DNA from: Botryosphaeria dothidea
Taxonomy: Eukaryota; Ascomycota; Dothideomycetes; Botryosphaeriales; Botryosphaeriaceae
Direction: 5' to 3'
NCBI GenBank assembly: GCA_011503125.2
Contig: WWBZ02000002.1
Location: 1,054,001 to 1,118,000 of the forward strand
DNA: 64,000 nt
In this document: positions 10,821-22,873 of the stretch, piece after piece
Position numbering within the stretch: position 1 is the first letter of the stretch
How the letters are laid out: each line of letters begins with the position of its first letter
The notes under the pieces: generated by a model
Database searches by the model: none
Told to the model about the DNA's origin: nothing
What the model saw: only the letters and a program-made list of their open reading frames with translations
Program-made: the position numbers and the translations under genes

Positions 10821-13800
10821 ATGTCGATTCCTCCACCCCCGGGCTGGTCTGCCCCTCCTCCGCCCGGTGCGCCTCCGGGCATGGGCGCCCCGCCACCCCC
10901 AGGATATCGCCCACCTGCCGACCCGCAAGTGGCAAAGTTCGCACAGAAGAAGAAGGAATGGCTGCGGATTCAGAGGCAAAGATTCGGTGAGAAGAGGAAG
11001 GGTGGCTTTGTGGAAACACAGAAGGCCGACATGCCACCGGAACACTTGCGAAAGATCGTTAAGGATATCGGTGATGTCTCCCAGAAGAAGTTCAGCAGTG
11101 ACAAGCGGAGCTACTTGGGTGCCCTCAAGTTCATGCCGCATGCTGTGCTAAAGCTGCTGGAGAACATGCCCATGCCCTGGGAGAGTACTCGCGAGGTCAA
11201 GGTGCTCTATCACGTCAACGGCTGCTTGACTTTGGTCAACGAGATTCCGCGTGTCATCGAGCCCGTCTTCCATGCGCAATGGGCAACCATGTGGGTGTGC
11301 ATGCGTAGGGAGAAGAGCGATCGGAGGCACTTCAAGAGAATGAGGTTCCCGCCTTTCGACGATGAGGAGCCACCGCTCTCATGGTCTGAAAACATCGAGG
11401 ATGTCGAGCCCCTGGAGCCCATACAGATGGAGCTTGATGAGAACGAGGATGGTCCAGTCTACGAATGGTTCTACGATCACAGGCCGCTTTTGGATACCCC
11501 GCATGTGAACGGACCTAGCTACAAGACCTGGAACCTCAGCCTTCCTCAGATGGCCACTCTCTATCGTCTCAGTCACCAGTTGCTGAGCGATGTTGTGGAC
11601 AAGAACTACTTCTATCTCTTTGACCAAAACAGCTTCCTGACTGCCAAAGCCCTGAACGTGGCTATTCCCGGTGGTCCCAGGTTCGAGCCGCTGTACAAGG
11701 ATATCGATCCCAATGACGAAGACTTTGGAGAGTTCAACGCCATTGACCGTATCATTTTCCGTGCGCCCATCCGGACAGAGTACCGTGTGGCCTTCCCTTT
11801 CCTTTACAACTCCTTACCGAGAAGTATAAAAGTTTCTTGGTATTCTTACCCTCAGGTCGTCTATGTCCGCGCCGAAGACCCCAGCTTACCCGCCTTCTAC
11901 TTCGATCCCGTAATTAACCCTATCTCCTCGCGCGCGGTCGCCCCCAAGAACATTGATGTTCCACATGAGGACGAAATCTTCGGCGACGGCGATGAGGATG
12001 ACTTCGAGCTCCCTGGTGAGATCGAACCGTTCCTCGCTGATGAAGAGCTTTATACGGAGGACACAGCCTCGGCTATCGCTCTATGGTGGGCTCCTTTCCC
12101 ATTTGACCGCAGGTCTGGTAGGATGGTTCGTGCTCAGGATGTGCCATTGGTCAAGCAGTGGTACCTTGAGCATGTTCCGCAGGGCCAGCCAGTCAAGGTC
12201 CGCGTCTCTTACCAGAAGATGTTGAAGACTTACGTTTTGAATGAGCTGCACAAGAAGCAACCGAAGGCTCTCAACAGCCAAAACCTGATGAAGTCTCTTA
12301 AGTCGACGAAATTCTTCCAGCAGACCACCATTGATTGGGTTGAAGCTGGTCTTCAGGTCTGCAGACAGGGTTTCAATATGCTGAATCTTCTTATTCACCG
12401 AAAGAACCTCACCTACCTTCACCTCGATTACAACTTCAACCTTAAGCCCATCAAGACGTTGACGACAAAGGAGCGCAAGAAGTCCCGTTTTGGAAACGCA
12501 TTCCACTTGATGCGTGAGATTCTCCGCTTGACAAAGCTCATTGTCGATGCTCAGGTCCAGTACCGCCTCGGTAACATTGACGCCTTCCAGCTTGCCGACG
12601 GTATTCTGTACGCTTTCAACCATGTCGGTCAGTTGACCGGTATGTACAGATACAAGTACAAGCTCATGCACCAGATTCGTACCTGCAAGGATCTCAAGCA
12701 CTTGATCTATTACAGGTTCAACTCTGGTCCTGTCGGTAAGGGTCCGGGTTGCGGGTTCTGGGCTCCGGCCTGGCGAGTCTGGCTGTTCTTCATGAGAGGT
12801 ATCATCCCTCTTCTGGAGCGTTGGCTTGGTAATTTGCTCTCCCGCCAATTCGAGGGCCGTCACAGCAAGGGCGTTGCGAAGACCGTCACGAAGCAGCGTG
12901 TCGAATCCCACTTTGATCTAGAGCTACGTGCCTCGGTCATGGCCGACCTCATGGACATGATGCCTGAGGGCATCAAGCAGAACAAGGTCAACACTGTCTT
13001 GCAGCACTTGTCGGAAGCTTGGCGATGCTGGAAGAGTAACATTCCTTGGAAGGTGCCTGGCCTGCCTGCGCCTATCGAGAATATCATCTTGCGATATGTC
13101 AAGAGCAAGGCCGACTGGTGGGTTTCAGTGGCCCACTACAATCGTGAGAGAATCCGGAGAGGTGCCACAGTCGACAAGACGGTAGCAAAGAAGAACCTGG
13201 GTCGCCTCACTCGTTTGTGGCTCAAGGCGGAGCAGGAGAGACAGCACAACTACATGAAGGATGGTCCCTACGTCTCTTCTGAGGAAGCTGTTGCCATCTA
13301 CACGACTATGGTCCACTGGCTCGAGTCGAGGAAGTTCCAGCCCATTCCCTTCCCCAGTGTCTCATACAAGCACGACACCAAGATCCTCATCTTGGCACTG
13401 GAGCGCCTGCGTGAGGCATACTCTGTGAAGGGACGTCTCAACCAAAGCCAGAGAGAAGAGTTGGCGCTTATTGAACAAGCGTATGATTCGCCAGGTACTA
13501 CGCTGGCAAGAATCAAGCGTTTCCTGTTGACTCAGCGTGCGTTCAAAGAGGTCGGCATTGATATGAACGACAACTACAGCGACATTAACCCTGTCTACGA
13601 TATCGAGCCTATAGAGAAGATCACGGACGCCTACCTTGACCAGTATCTATGGTACCAGGCTGATCAACGCCATCTGTTCCCGTCGTGGATTAAACCATCT
13701 GACTCCGAGGTCCCTCCACTTCTCGTCTACAAGTGGGCTCAGGGCATCAACAACCTTGACAAGGTCTGGGAGTACCAGGAGGGCGAGTGCAATGTCATGA

Positions 13801-16800
13801 TCGAGACCAAGTTGTCTAAGGTCTACGAGAAGATCGACCTAACCCTCCTCAACCGACTTTTGCGTTTGATCATGGATCACAACTTGGCAGATTATATCAC
13901 GTCGAAGAACAACGTCCAGCTCAACTACAAGGACATGAATCATACAAACAGCTACGGTATGATTCGTGGTCTCCAGTTCTCGGCTTTTGTCTTCCAGTAC
14001 TACGGCCTAATGCTCGATCTGCTGCTCCTCGGTCTCCAGAGAGCAAGTGAGCTCGCGGGCCCTCCCGGTGCTCCTAACGACTTCCTTCAGTTCAGAGACA
14101 GGGCCACTGAGTCGAAGCATCCCATCAGGCTTTACACCCGTTACATCGACAGGATCTGGGTGTTCTTCCGTTTCAATGCGGACGAATCCCGTGACCTGAT
14201 CCAGCGCTTCCTCACTGAGCAGCCGGATCCCAATTTCGAGAACGTCATTGGCTACAAGAACAAGAAGTGCTGGCCTCGCGACTCGCGCATGCGTTTGATG
14301 CGGCATGACGTCAACCTTGGTCGCGCGGTGTTCTGGGACCTGAAGAATCGTCTTCCCCGTTCAGTGACAACCATCGATTGGGACGACACTTTCGCAAGCG
14401 TTTACAGCAGGGACAACCCTAATCTGCTGTTCTCCATGTGCGGTTTCGAAGTGCGCATCTTGCCAAAGATTCGTAACCAGAATGACGAGTACAATGTGAA
14501 AGACAGTGTCTGGTCCTTAGTGGACAATACCACCAAGGAAAGGACAGCACATGCATTCTTGCAGGTCACCGAAGAGGACATTCAGAAATTCAACAACCGT
14601 ATCAGGCAGATTCTGATGTCTTCCGGGTCAACAACTTTCACGAAAATTGCTAACAAGTGGAACACGGCTCTCATCGCTCTCTTCACCTACTACCGCGAAG
14701 CGGCTGCGTCGACTGTGAACCTACTGGATACCATCGTCAAATGTGAGACTAAGATCCAGACTCGTGTCAAGATTGGCCTCAACTCCAAGATGCCCTCGCG
14801 TTTCCCTCCCGCCGTTTTCTATACACCCAAGGAACTTGGTGGTCTCGGTATGATCTCTGGATCTCACATCCTCATCCCTGCTAGCGACAAGCGTTGGTCC
14901 AAGCAAACCGACACCGGTGTTACTCACTACCGTGCCGGTATGTCTCATGATGAGGAGACTTTGATCCCGAACATTTTCCGTTATATCATTCCGTGGGAAG
15001 CCGAGTTCATCGACTCTCAGCGCGTGTGGACGGAATACTCTCAGAAGCGTCTGGAGGCTAACCAGCAGAACCGCCGTTTGACACTGGAGGATCTCGAGGA
15101 CAGCTGGGATCGTGGTCTGCCTCGTATCAACACACTCTTCCAGAAGGATCGTAGCACCCTCAGCTTCGACAAAGGTTTCCGCGCTCGCACCGAGTTCAAG
15201 ATCTACCAGCACATGAAGAGCAATCCCTTCTGGTGGACGAGCCAGCGCCACGACGGTAAACTGTGGAACCTGAACGCTTACCGCACTGACGTCATCCAAG
15301 CCCTTGGAGGTGTGGAAACTATCTTGGAGCATACTTTGTTCAAGGCAACCGCTTTTCCGTCTTGGGAGGGTCTCTTCTGGGAGAAAGCTTCAGGGTTCGA
15401 GGGTGCGTATTGCGCAAATACATGGGCAGTGGAAGCATTCGTCCGGATGTGAATGTAACCAGTTTTTCTGGACTATTGCATCTGGACGAATGCTTCCACT
15501 GCCCATATGTAAATCCCCCCTTCTTACTTGATAATGACTAACACATGATTCTACAGAGTCGATGAAATTCAAGAAACTCACCAACGCCCAGCGTTCAGGT
15601 CTCAACCAGATTCCCAACCGTCGATTCACTCTTTGGTGGTCACCGACTATCAACCGTGCCAACGTCTACGTCGGTTTCCAGGTCCAGCTTGATCTGACGG
15701 GTATCTTCTTACACGGCAAGATTCCCACTCTGAAGATCTCCCTGATTCAGATCTTCCGTGCCCATTTGTGGCAAAAGATCCACGAGTCCGTTGTGATGGA
15801 TCTGTGCCAGGTCTTCGATCAGGAACTCGAGGCGCTTGGCATCGAGACTGTGCAGAAGGAGACCATCCATCCAAGAAAGTCGTACAAGATGAACAGCTCC
15901 TGCGCCGATATCCTTCTGTTCGCCAGCCACAAGTGGAGTGTGTCTCCTCCGTCGCTTCTCTACGACACTAAGGACACGATGACCGCTACGACGACGAACA
16001 AGTTCTGGATTGATGTGCAGCTGCGTTACGGTGATTACGATTCTCACGACATTGAGCGTTATGTGCGTGCGAAATACCTCGACTACACCACTGACAGCAT
16101 GTCCATTTATCCGTCTGCCACCGGTCTTATGATTGGTATTGACTTGGCCTACAACCTGTACTCGGCCTACGGTCAGTACTTCCCTGGTCTGAAGCGGCTT
16201 GTTCAGCAGGCCATGGCGAAGATCATGAAGGCCAACCCGGCCTTGTATGTCTTGCGCGAGCGTATTCGGAAGGGTCTGCAACTGTATGCTTCTGAGAGTA
16301 ACCAAGAGTTCCTCAACTCCCAGAACTACTCTGAGCTCTTCAGCAACCAGGTGCAGCTCTTTATCGATGACACCAACGTCTACCGTGTCACCATTCACAA
16401 GACCTTTGAGGGTAACTTGACTACCAAGCCCATTAACGGCGCCATCTTCATCTTCAATCCTCGTACCGGTCAGCTCTTCTTGAAGATCATCCACACCAGT
16501 GTCTGGGCCGGTCAAAAGCGTCTTGGACAATTGGCTAAATGGAAGACGGCAGAAGAGGTGGCGGCGCTGATTCGGTCCCTGCCTGTGGAAGAGCAGCCAA
16601 AGCAGCTCATCGTCACGCGCAAGGGTCTTCTGGATCCTCTCGAGGTTCATCTGCTCGACTTTCCCAACATCTCCATCAGAGCCTCGGAACTGCAACTTCC
16701 TTTCCAGGCTGCGATGAAGGTCGAGAAGCTTGGTGATATGATTCTCAGAGCCACGGAACCACAGATGGTCCTGTTCAACTTGTATGACGAGTGGCTGAAG

Positions 16801-18036
16801 ACCATTTCCTCCTACACGGCATTCTCGCGTCTGATCTTGATCCTTCGTGCTCTGCACGTCAACCAGGACAAGACCAAGCTTATCCTGCGCCCCGACAAGA
16901 CGGTCATCACCCAGGAGCACCACATCTGGCCAACTCTCTCGGATGAAGACTGGATCAAGGTCGAAGTTCAGCTCCGTGATCTGATCTTGAACGACTATGG
17001 AAAGAAGAACAATGTCAATACCTCCAGTTTGACGAGCAGCGAAGTCCGTGACATCATTCTGGGTATGGAAATTTCTGCGCCGTCTCTTCAGCGCCAGCAG
17101 GCCGCCGAAATCGAGAAGCAGCAACAAGAGCAGCAACAGCTCACCGCTGTGACCACCAAGACACAGAACGTGCACGGTGAAGATATTGTTGTCACGACCA
17201 CGTCTCAATACGAGCAAGCTACGTTCGCTTCCAAGACCGAGTGGCGCACTCGTGCCATCGCGACCAGCAACTTGCGGACGAGATCGAACAACATCTACAT
17301 CAGCTCGGACGACGTCCGGGAGGATGATCACTACACCTACATCATGCCCAAGAACATCCTCAAGCGCTTCATCACCATTGCGGACTTGCGCGTGCAAGTG
17401 GCTGGTTACCTTTACGGCAACTCGCCGCCGGATAACGAGCAGGTCAAGGAGGTCAAGACGATTGTCATGATCCCGCAGGTTGGCAACACGCGCGATGTGC
17501 AGCTCCCGCATCTGCTTCCTCAGCACGAGTACCTCAACAACATGGAGCCGCTAGGCATCATCCACACGGTGTCGGGCAACGAGCTGCCGTACATGAGCCC
17601 GATGGACGTGACGCAGCACGCGCGCCTGATGAACGCGCACGCCAGCTGGGACAAGAAGACAGTCACCATGACCGTCTCATTTACGCCGGGCTCGGTGTCG
17701 TTGGCGGCGTGGGCGCTGACGCCCAACGGGTACAAGTGGGGCGCCGAGAACAAAGACACGCAGAGCGAGCAGCCGGCGGGCTTCTCGACCAGCATGGGCG
17801 ACAAGTGCCAGCTGCTGCTGTCGGACAAGATCAGGGGCTACTTCCTCGTGCCCGAGACGGGCGTGTGGAATTACAGCTTCATGGGCAGCGGCTTCGGCAC
17901 CGTCGAGAAGAAGCCGGTGGATGTGAAGCTGGATACGCCGAAGGCTTTCTACGACGATATTCATCGCCCGCTGCACTTTATGAGCTTTGCGGAGTTGGAG
18001 GATATTTGGGTGGATAGGGAGAATCAGTTCGAGTAG
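10821..18036 (+). CDS. prp8: pre-mRNA-splicing factor Prp8 (U5 snRNP core)
   Basis: Two exons (10821-15402 and 15557-18036) encode 2353 aa, the normal size. Prp8 forms the catalytic scaffold of the spliceosome, cradling U5/U6 snRNA and the splice sites. The start was chosen at the ATG with a GCC context giving MSIPPPPGW, a proline-rich tail as in other Prp8 proteins, rather than the in-frame ATG 75 nt upstream. Conserved blocks seen in order: the N-terminal and PROCN region ([14 protein letters not shown]), the RT-like/thumb region, [15 protein letters not shown], the RNase-H-like region ([18 protein letters not shown]) and the C-terminal Jab1/MPN domain ([24 protein letters not shown]). The single intron splits a Glu codon in a GFE-ESMKFKK context. 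There is no intein, though Prp8 is a common intein host in fungi. Confidence 0.98.
15403..15556 (+). mobile_element. introner-like hairpin intron in prp8
   Basis: This is a 154-nt phase-1 intron (donor GTGCGT, branch GACTAAC, acceptor CTACAG) in an otherwise intronless 7-kb gene. A 28-nt arm at 15422-15449 is the reverse complement of 15479-15506 with one difference, which is a G-U pair in RNA; the loop is 29 nt. The core 15430-15449 recurs in two intergenic elements nearby. Long perfect stems and repeated homologous copies are the hallmarks described for introner-like elements in Dothideomycetes. Element status is inferred. Confidence 0.75.
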
Positions 18037-18611
18037 GCGGTTGCCTGAGGGTGGCTGCTTAGTCGAGTCTGGTGTTCAGGGGTTGGTGGCGGTGGTAGAC
18101 GTTGGTTTTGAACATGCGGAATGCTGGTGGAGGCTTAGCTGAATTGCGCGTTCATGGCGTCTTAGTATCAGGGGAGTTGGCTTTCTCTTTTTTCTCGATC
18201 GGTATGGTCGGAGGTGATGACCTTTTTTCTTAACCTTTTTTTCTCCTCAGCGAAGCAGGAAAATTGTATTCTGAAGAGACAAGTTACCAGCAGCACAAAA
18301 AAGGGCGGTGGGTATTGTATCATAATGAAAGGATCTTCAACGCAATGCAGAAGATGATGGAAACATCACGGTCATCTCGTCAGCGCTTATGCTGGGTTGA
18401 AGCAGTCGTCAGGATGCAGATGTCATCGGTCAGTTTGGACATTCCTCTCTCCCCGGATGACTGCTTCAACCCCCATGCACGAAACCACTTGTTGGTGCAA
18501 CACCTCAACGGTCGACATTTCTAAATCACTTTCTATCATTAGGACAGAAGTATCCTTGCGCCCACAGCCATCCATCCTTCTTAACGTTCATCACGACTAG
18601 TTTCTTTATCT
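18037..18611. other. prp8 3' region with hairpin copy
   Basis: This is convergent intergenic DNA after prp8. It is T-rich at 18185-18250, consistent with 3'-end formation. It contains the hairpin element at 18389-18478 and no supported gene. Confidence 0.5.
18389..18478 (+). repeat. hairpin element homologous to prp8 intron
   Basis: The arm 18394-18413 pairs with 18453-18472 over 20 positions with one G-T and one mismatch, around a 39-nt loop. TTGAAGCAGTCGTCAGGATG (18397-18416) differs from the prp8-intron core at three of 20 positions. The right arm (GACTGCTTCAAC then CCCAT) also aligns with the other copies. ATGC occurs at both edges (18389-18392 and 18475-18478) and could be a target duplication, though four bases are weak evidence. 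Confidence 0.65.
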
Positions 18612-19127
18612 TCACGCCGTACTCCGCTCTCGCATAGCCTTGAGCGCCTTCGCCCGCTGCTCCATGTAAGCCGAGTCAAGGAACGGCGAGCGCTCCAGCC
18701 GCGAGTTGAACTGCTTCACGCCTTGGTCTGCTACTGCCGCTGCTGCGGATTTTACTTCTGTCAGGTCTTCCATTCGTATTACTTTGCTCAAGAGAAATGA
18801 AAGCAAACTAAAAATGCACGATGCTCGCATGACTCGGGCGAGTGCATAAACAGACTTACTACTACTGTCTTTCTTAGCTGGCGGCTGTGGCACTACGGCC
18901 AGCTCGAGCGTGCCGCGCGCTTCCGAGGCCTTCTCCGCGGCGCTGGTGCCGAGCGGTGACGTCGCCGCTCCGAGCGGGCCTTTGGGCCATCGTCGGTGCA
19001 GCCTCCTCGTCTTCGTCGTCGTCGTTGTCGGGTGATCGAGGGCGCGGGTTACTGGATTGGATGAGGATGGTGGTGGTGGTCGTCGTCGTGCAGCGGTTCT
19101 GTCCCGTGATGCCTGCGGCATGCTCAT
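18612..19127 (-). CDS. small conserved-looking protein of unknown function
   Basis: Not recognised. It is modelled as two exons (19127-18860 and 18757-18612; donor GTAAGT, acceptor CTGACAG) giving 137 aa. The start MSMPQASRDRT was preferred to an upstream in-frame ATG at 19250. The N-terminal 85 residues are low-complexity (Pro, Ser, Thr, Arg). The C-terminal 45 residues look like a folded amphipathic helix pair: VADQGVKQFNSRLERSPFLD followed by a YMEQRAKALKAMRER segment. The 102-nt intron is a multiple of three and open in frame, so read-through or retention would add 34 residues. No membrane segment is present in the spliced form. The C-terminal block is the best evidence for a real gene. 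Confidence 0.55.
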   Translation of the reverse strand: MSMPQASRDRTAARRRPPPPSSSNPVTRALDHPTTTTTKTRRLHRRWPKGPLGAATSPLGTSAAEKASEARGTLELAVVPQPPAKKDSSSKSVYALARVMRASCIFSLLSFLLSKVIRMEDLTEVKSAAAAVADQGVKQFNSRLERSPFLDSAYMEQRAKALKAMRERSTA

Positions 19128-22100
19128 CGTCCTCCGGCGCGCGTTTAATTTTTCGGGGGGGAGGACTAGGGTTGGGTTGGAGGGCAATTGCCGGATTGGG
19201 GCAATGGTGGTAGCGCAGTGGGCCGGAGTTGAGCGAGCGCGCCAGAGCATGTAAGAGAGGAGGGGGCGCTGTCGGGCGCGCGATCTGCTGGCTTGGCGGG
19301 TTTCGACCGTTAGGGTTTACCGCTTCGGGTTAGTGGGAGCGAGCGAGGCCTGCGGATGGAACTTCTTCGACGGCCAGAGGTGACACGAGACAAACCGGCC
19401 TTTGGGTCTTGAGGGCAGGTCGAAGCGCGTTTTTTTTTTCGCTCTCTGGAGGCCTTGGATGCTTTTGAGAAATGGTCGTCTCAAGGGATTTTGGCAGTAT
19501 TCTGGAAGGAGCTCGAAGGTGGTACGGATTTTTCAGGCCCTCTTCTTCCCAGAAGTTGTTGCCGGCTTGCTTCTCTCTCTCGTCGGAGCCGCGTCTGACA
19601 AACGAACGCCGCCCAACATCGCCGCCCCTTTGTCAGATCCCCTGCCCTGTATCAGCGTAAAGCCCGGCACTTCTTCCTGCACCGGCAATTCTCCTCGAGA
19701 AGCATGTCAGGCTTGGCAGAGGATGAGACAAACAGATGTGCATCGATCCGCCGCTGACACGAACGTGTGCGAGTGCGGGACGGCCCACAAGCACAACGCC
19801 TCAGTCCGTCAGCACCAGCATCCTGTGGTGTCATTGCGCGTGATCCCTTGACCTTCGATGTCCAGCATGCCCTAGCCCCAATCCGTGGTAGCAGAATGCC
19901 TCTCCAAGCCCGTTGATCTTTGCAGTGTCGGAATTGGCGCCGGGTGGGTAAAAAATCTCGACCTCGACTGTGCCACATGTTTGCGGCCAGAAAAGTCTGA
20001 CAGTAAGCCGCAATAACATGATGCTTTTGAGAGAGAGGTACGCGCGTGAGAAATCCGCCTGTCCGGTACACGCTTGCCTGCAAACAAGCCTCGTAGACGC
20101 AAGTGGTGCATGCGTCTACTTACTCGTACGGCCGCAGTCAAACAGGACGTCTCCACCGGCGTCTCCGCAGCCCTTCCGGCCCTCGCGCTGCATTTCTCGA
20201 TCCGGCAAATGGCCTTTTCAGACGTTGGAAGTTGTTCGACGCGCCCATGCGCCCGCTTGCTTTGGGTTTAGTTTCCTGGACGAGGGCTGTGGGCGGTTCC
20301 GATTCTCTGCTTGAGGCGGTGAAAGGTGTAATTGTTACTCGTCGTTGTGTTGTGTCTTTGCTGTTGTTACGGTGGAAAAGTCGAAGAGACATTTTGTGGG
20401 CGCGAGTGCCGGCCTTCATTTATGCGCCGGTGCCGCCGTTGCACAATTTGGGGGCCAAGACTACAGACCACGGGCGCTCACCACTCAGGAACGCGTATCT
20501 CGACTTTCGAAAATCACAGAACTTCATTCATCTGGCTAGGGACGCTACTGAAGTCTTCCTATGGCATCGCAGAAGTTCCTCGTCGACCTTCACCTCGACC
20601 CATGTTGCTGCAGGGCCCCAGTTACCAATCAGCATCACGAATCGAGATCGAACAGCAGTGCACCGCTGGCAGAATAACTCGTGTCGTCGTTTTCTCCTGG
20701 TCGACCAGTCAGGGAAGGCCCTGTGTTCATCTCCTTCTCTCGTTTCTCCCAACCGAGCATTCCGCACTGAGTGGCTGCGCCTCTCGGAAGATGCCCATAT
20801 CCATTGCCCCACAAGGGTATAGTAGCAGCATACACCCCGGAACTTCCGCCCGTATACCGTCTATCTGTCATCAGCGGGCCGCTTTTCGCTACCGGAGCGC
20901 TTCCGTTCCTGGCGGATCCTGCCGGCCGGCCGGGATCTTCCCTGGCAAGGTAGGTCAGGCCGCCGCTGAACTTTATAGGTAAGGATAGACGCTGCGGAAT
21001 TACAGTATGGTGGAAGGATGCTTTACGGCTGTGACGTCTTGCCTCGGTGTTGCCGATGAGGCTGGATACACGTGAAGGTGAGAGATGAGGATGAGAAGCG
21101 TTGTATCAGCCCACTTGACGAGTGCGAGGTGAACGCGCAGGGGTGGCATCTAACCAACAAAGCCTCCCATGTGTCTTGATGCATATATGCCCCCACAGTA
21201 TCTTGGGGGCATCTCTGCCAATGATCCCTGCTCCTGAGAACTCAGTTCTCTCGACACCTTGATTATCGTCGTGTACTGCGATGTGCTTGTGACCAAAAGA
21301 CCGTCTATTGCGTAGCCTTGAGCCTCGAGCTTTTGGGACCCACAAACTTGGAACTGTGAACTGTTGGCTAGCTGCACTCTTCGTCAAAGGTGAGATTCAT
21401 CAACCGCTGAAGACTGGCGGCTGCAGAATTATTCATCAGCATTGAAATTTGAATGCGTATAAGATAGTCGAAGCTTGTGAATGCTCCAAAGAGTCGGGAG
21501 AAAAGTGGAGCCCAAAAAAAGAAAAAGAAGCCTTTCCCTTCTGCTGTAGACTACTTCATTGTCTATTCTAAGAGAAGCACAAAAGCAAGCGTAAAATAAT
21601 GAAGTTCTCGATTATGGACCTTCGGATGCACGATACCACATCGATATGTTCCGCTATTGCTCGTGTGGCAAGTCTTTAGAACACTTGTCAAGTATGGCCA
21701 TCACGAGACTTGGGCTCTAGATTTCTCGGCAAATAACCATATTGAAGCTTCCTTGATGGGAGTTGAATTACACTTCTACAAGATGAGCTAATCGAAATAA
21801 TTGAGTTGGCATTCACTATGACTACTCGTTGTTGGCGGTTCTCGAATCACAACTCAGCAGCATGACTCTGGTGGCGATAAATAATTGAAACACACCCATA
21901 CTCAGGAGATGATGTTGGTGTTCTGAGAAGATTATTGATGCTCTGCATACCGAGGATCTCCTGCGGATTCTCCTCATTTATTCCTATTAATGATGAGCCT
22001 ATATCCAGACCTGTTAGATTTCTACCGCCATGACAACGACGTAAAAATTCAAGCTCATGCACTTTTTCGAAGAAACCGCCGGCGCGGAAACTTATGTCGA

Positions 22101-22873
22101 TAGGGAATTCCTCCATGCTCAAAGTAATCAATCCGGACACAATTACGGAAGAACCATTAGAAACAAACAATATCTTAGTTTTTATCTACCACGCCCGCCG
22201 CGCGAATCTCGATATCATGCGCTGGCCAAAGTCCAGCTACTTCGCCGAGCAGCACGTGTATGTGACACATGCGTGTCCCCGCAAGACCTGTTTTTGGATC
22301 ATAAAAGGCCGAAGATGACGCAGCCCACCTCTCACTCGATATTGCGGACGACCAGGATCAAGAAAAAGCTACAGTGGGTGATAGCAAGCCCACTGTTGTC
22401 TCGTTTCTTCTGAGGTACACCGAATTGCAGACGGTTACTCCCTGTCTGCGTTGTCTGGAATGCTAGCGAGCGCTTGAGTGACGTTATAGGACCATGGCTT
22501 CGCCACCCGCCATCGTCCGTTACATTTGAACCTCATCATCACGGTCAGAATTCTGGCTTTCATCGGCCCCTGGTGGGCATACCTGTGGTCAATATAAAGA
22601 GGTAATGTTGATGTAGTCATCAGAGCACGAGTTCCTCTGCAGGCCCACTCTTGAGCACTGCCAAAAGTAGGGAGCCGACAGGGAGAGTAAGATCGTGACT
22701 TGGTCGGCGTGGATCTGACACCATACTCCGAGAGCAATGTGATGGGAAAAGTAATTGGGAAAGATTTGCACATTCATATATAATCAATCTGATCCATCAT
22801 CCAGCCTCAAAAAAAAAAAAAGTGACCAACCTTCCCCGTGACCTCCTCTCACCCGCTCATTTTCCTCCGGCAC
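19128..22873. other. 3.7-kb gene-poor region
   Basis: GC-rich to about 21000, AT-rich after that. Many overlapping open frames exist on both strands (for example around 20100-20980 and 21850-22410), but none shows a protein family, a coherent splice pattern or a favoured strand. Short A-runs occur at 21515 and 22808. It holds the upstream region of the small gene and the downstream region of the P450 gene. A diverged or lineage-specific gene here cannot be excluded. Confidence 0.4.

Noticed and set aside
15709..17526. 605-codon minus-strand frame under prp8 exon 2
   Set aside because: Antisense shadow of a highly conserved coding exon; codon bias of prp8 explains the lack of stops.
10821..18036. 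Prp8 intein
   Set aside because: Prp8 reads continuously through its conserved blocks with normal total length; no Hint or homing-endonuclease sequence.
18264..18524. Short plus-strand frames after prp8
   Set aside because: They run through the hairpin repeat and have no protein similarity.
20103..20982. Overlapping frames of 239 and 216 codons
   Set aside because: Two frames of similar length on the same strand in GC-rich DNA with no domain; probably chance.
21847..22170. Minus-strand frame of 107 codons in the AT-rich gap
   Set aside because: Composition is protein-like, but no family, no adjoining exons and an equally long frame on the other strand; left as unresolved.
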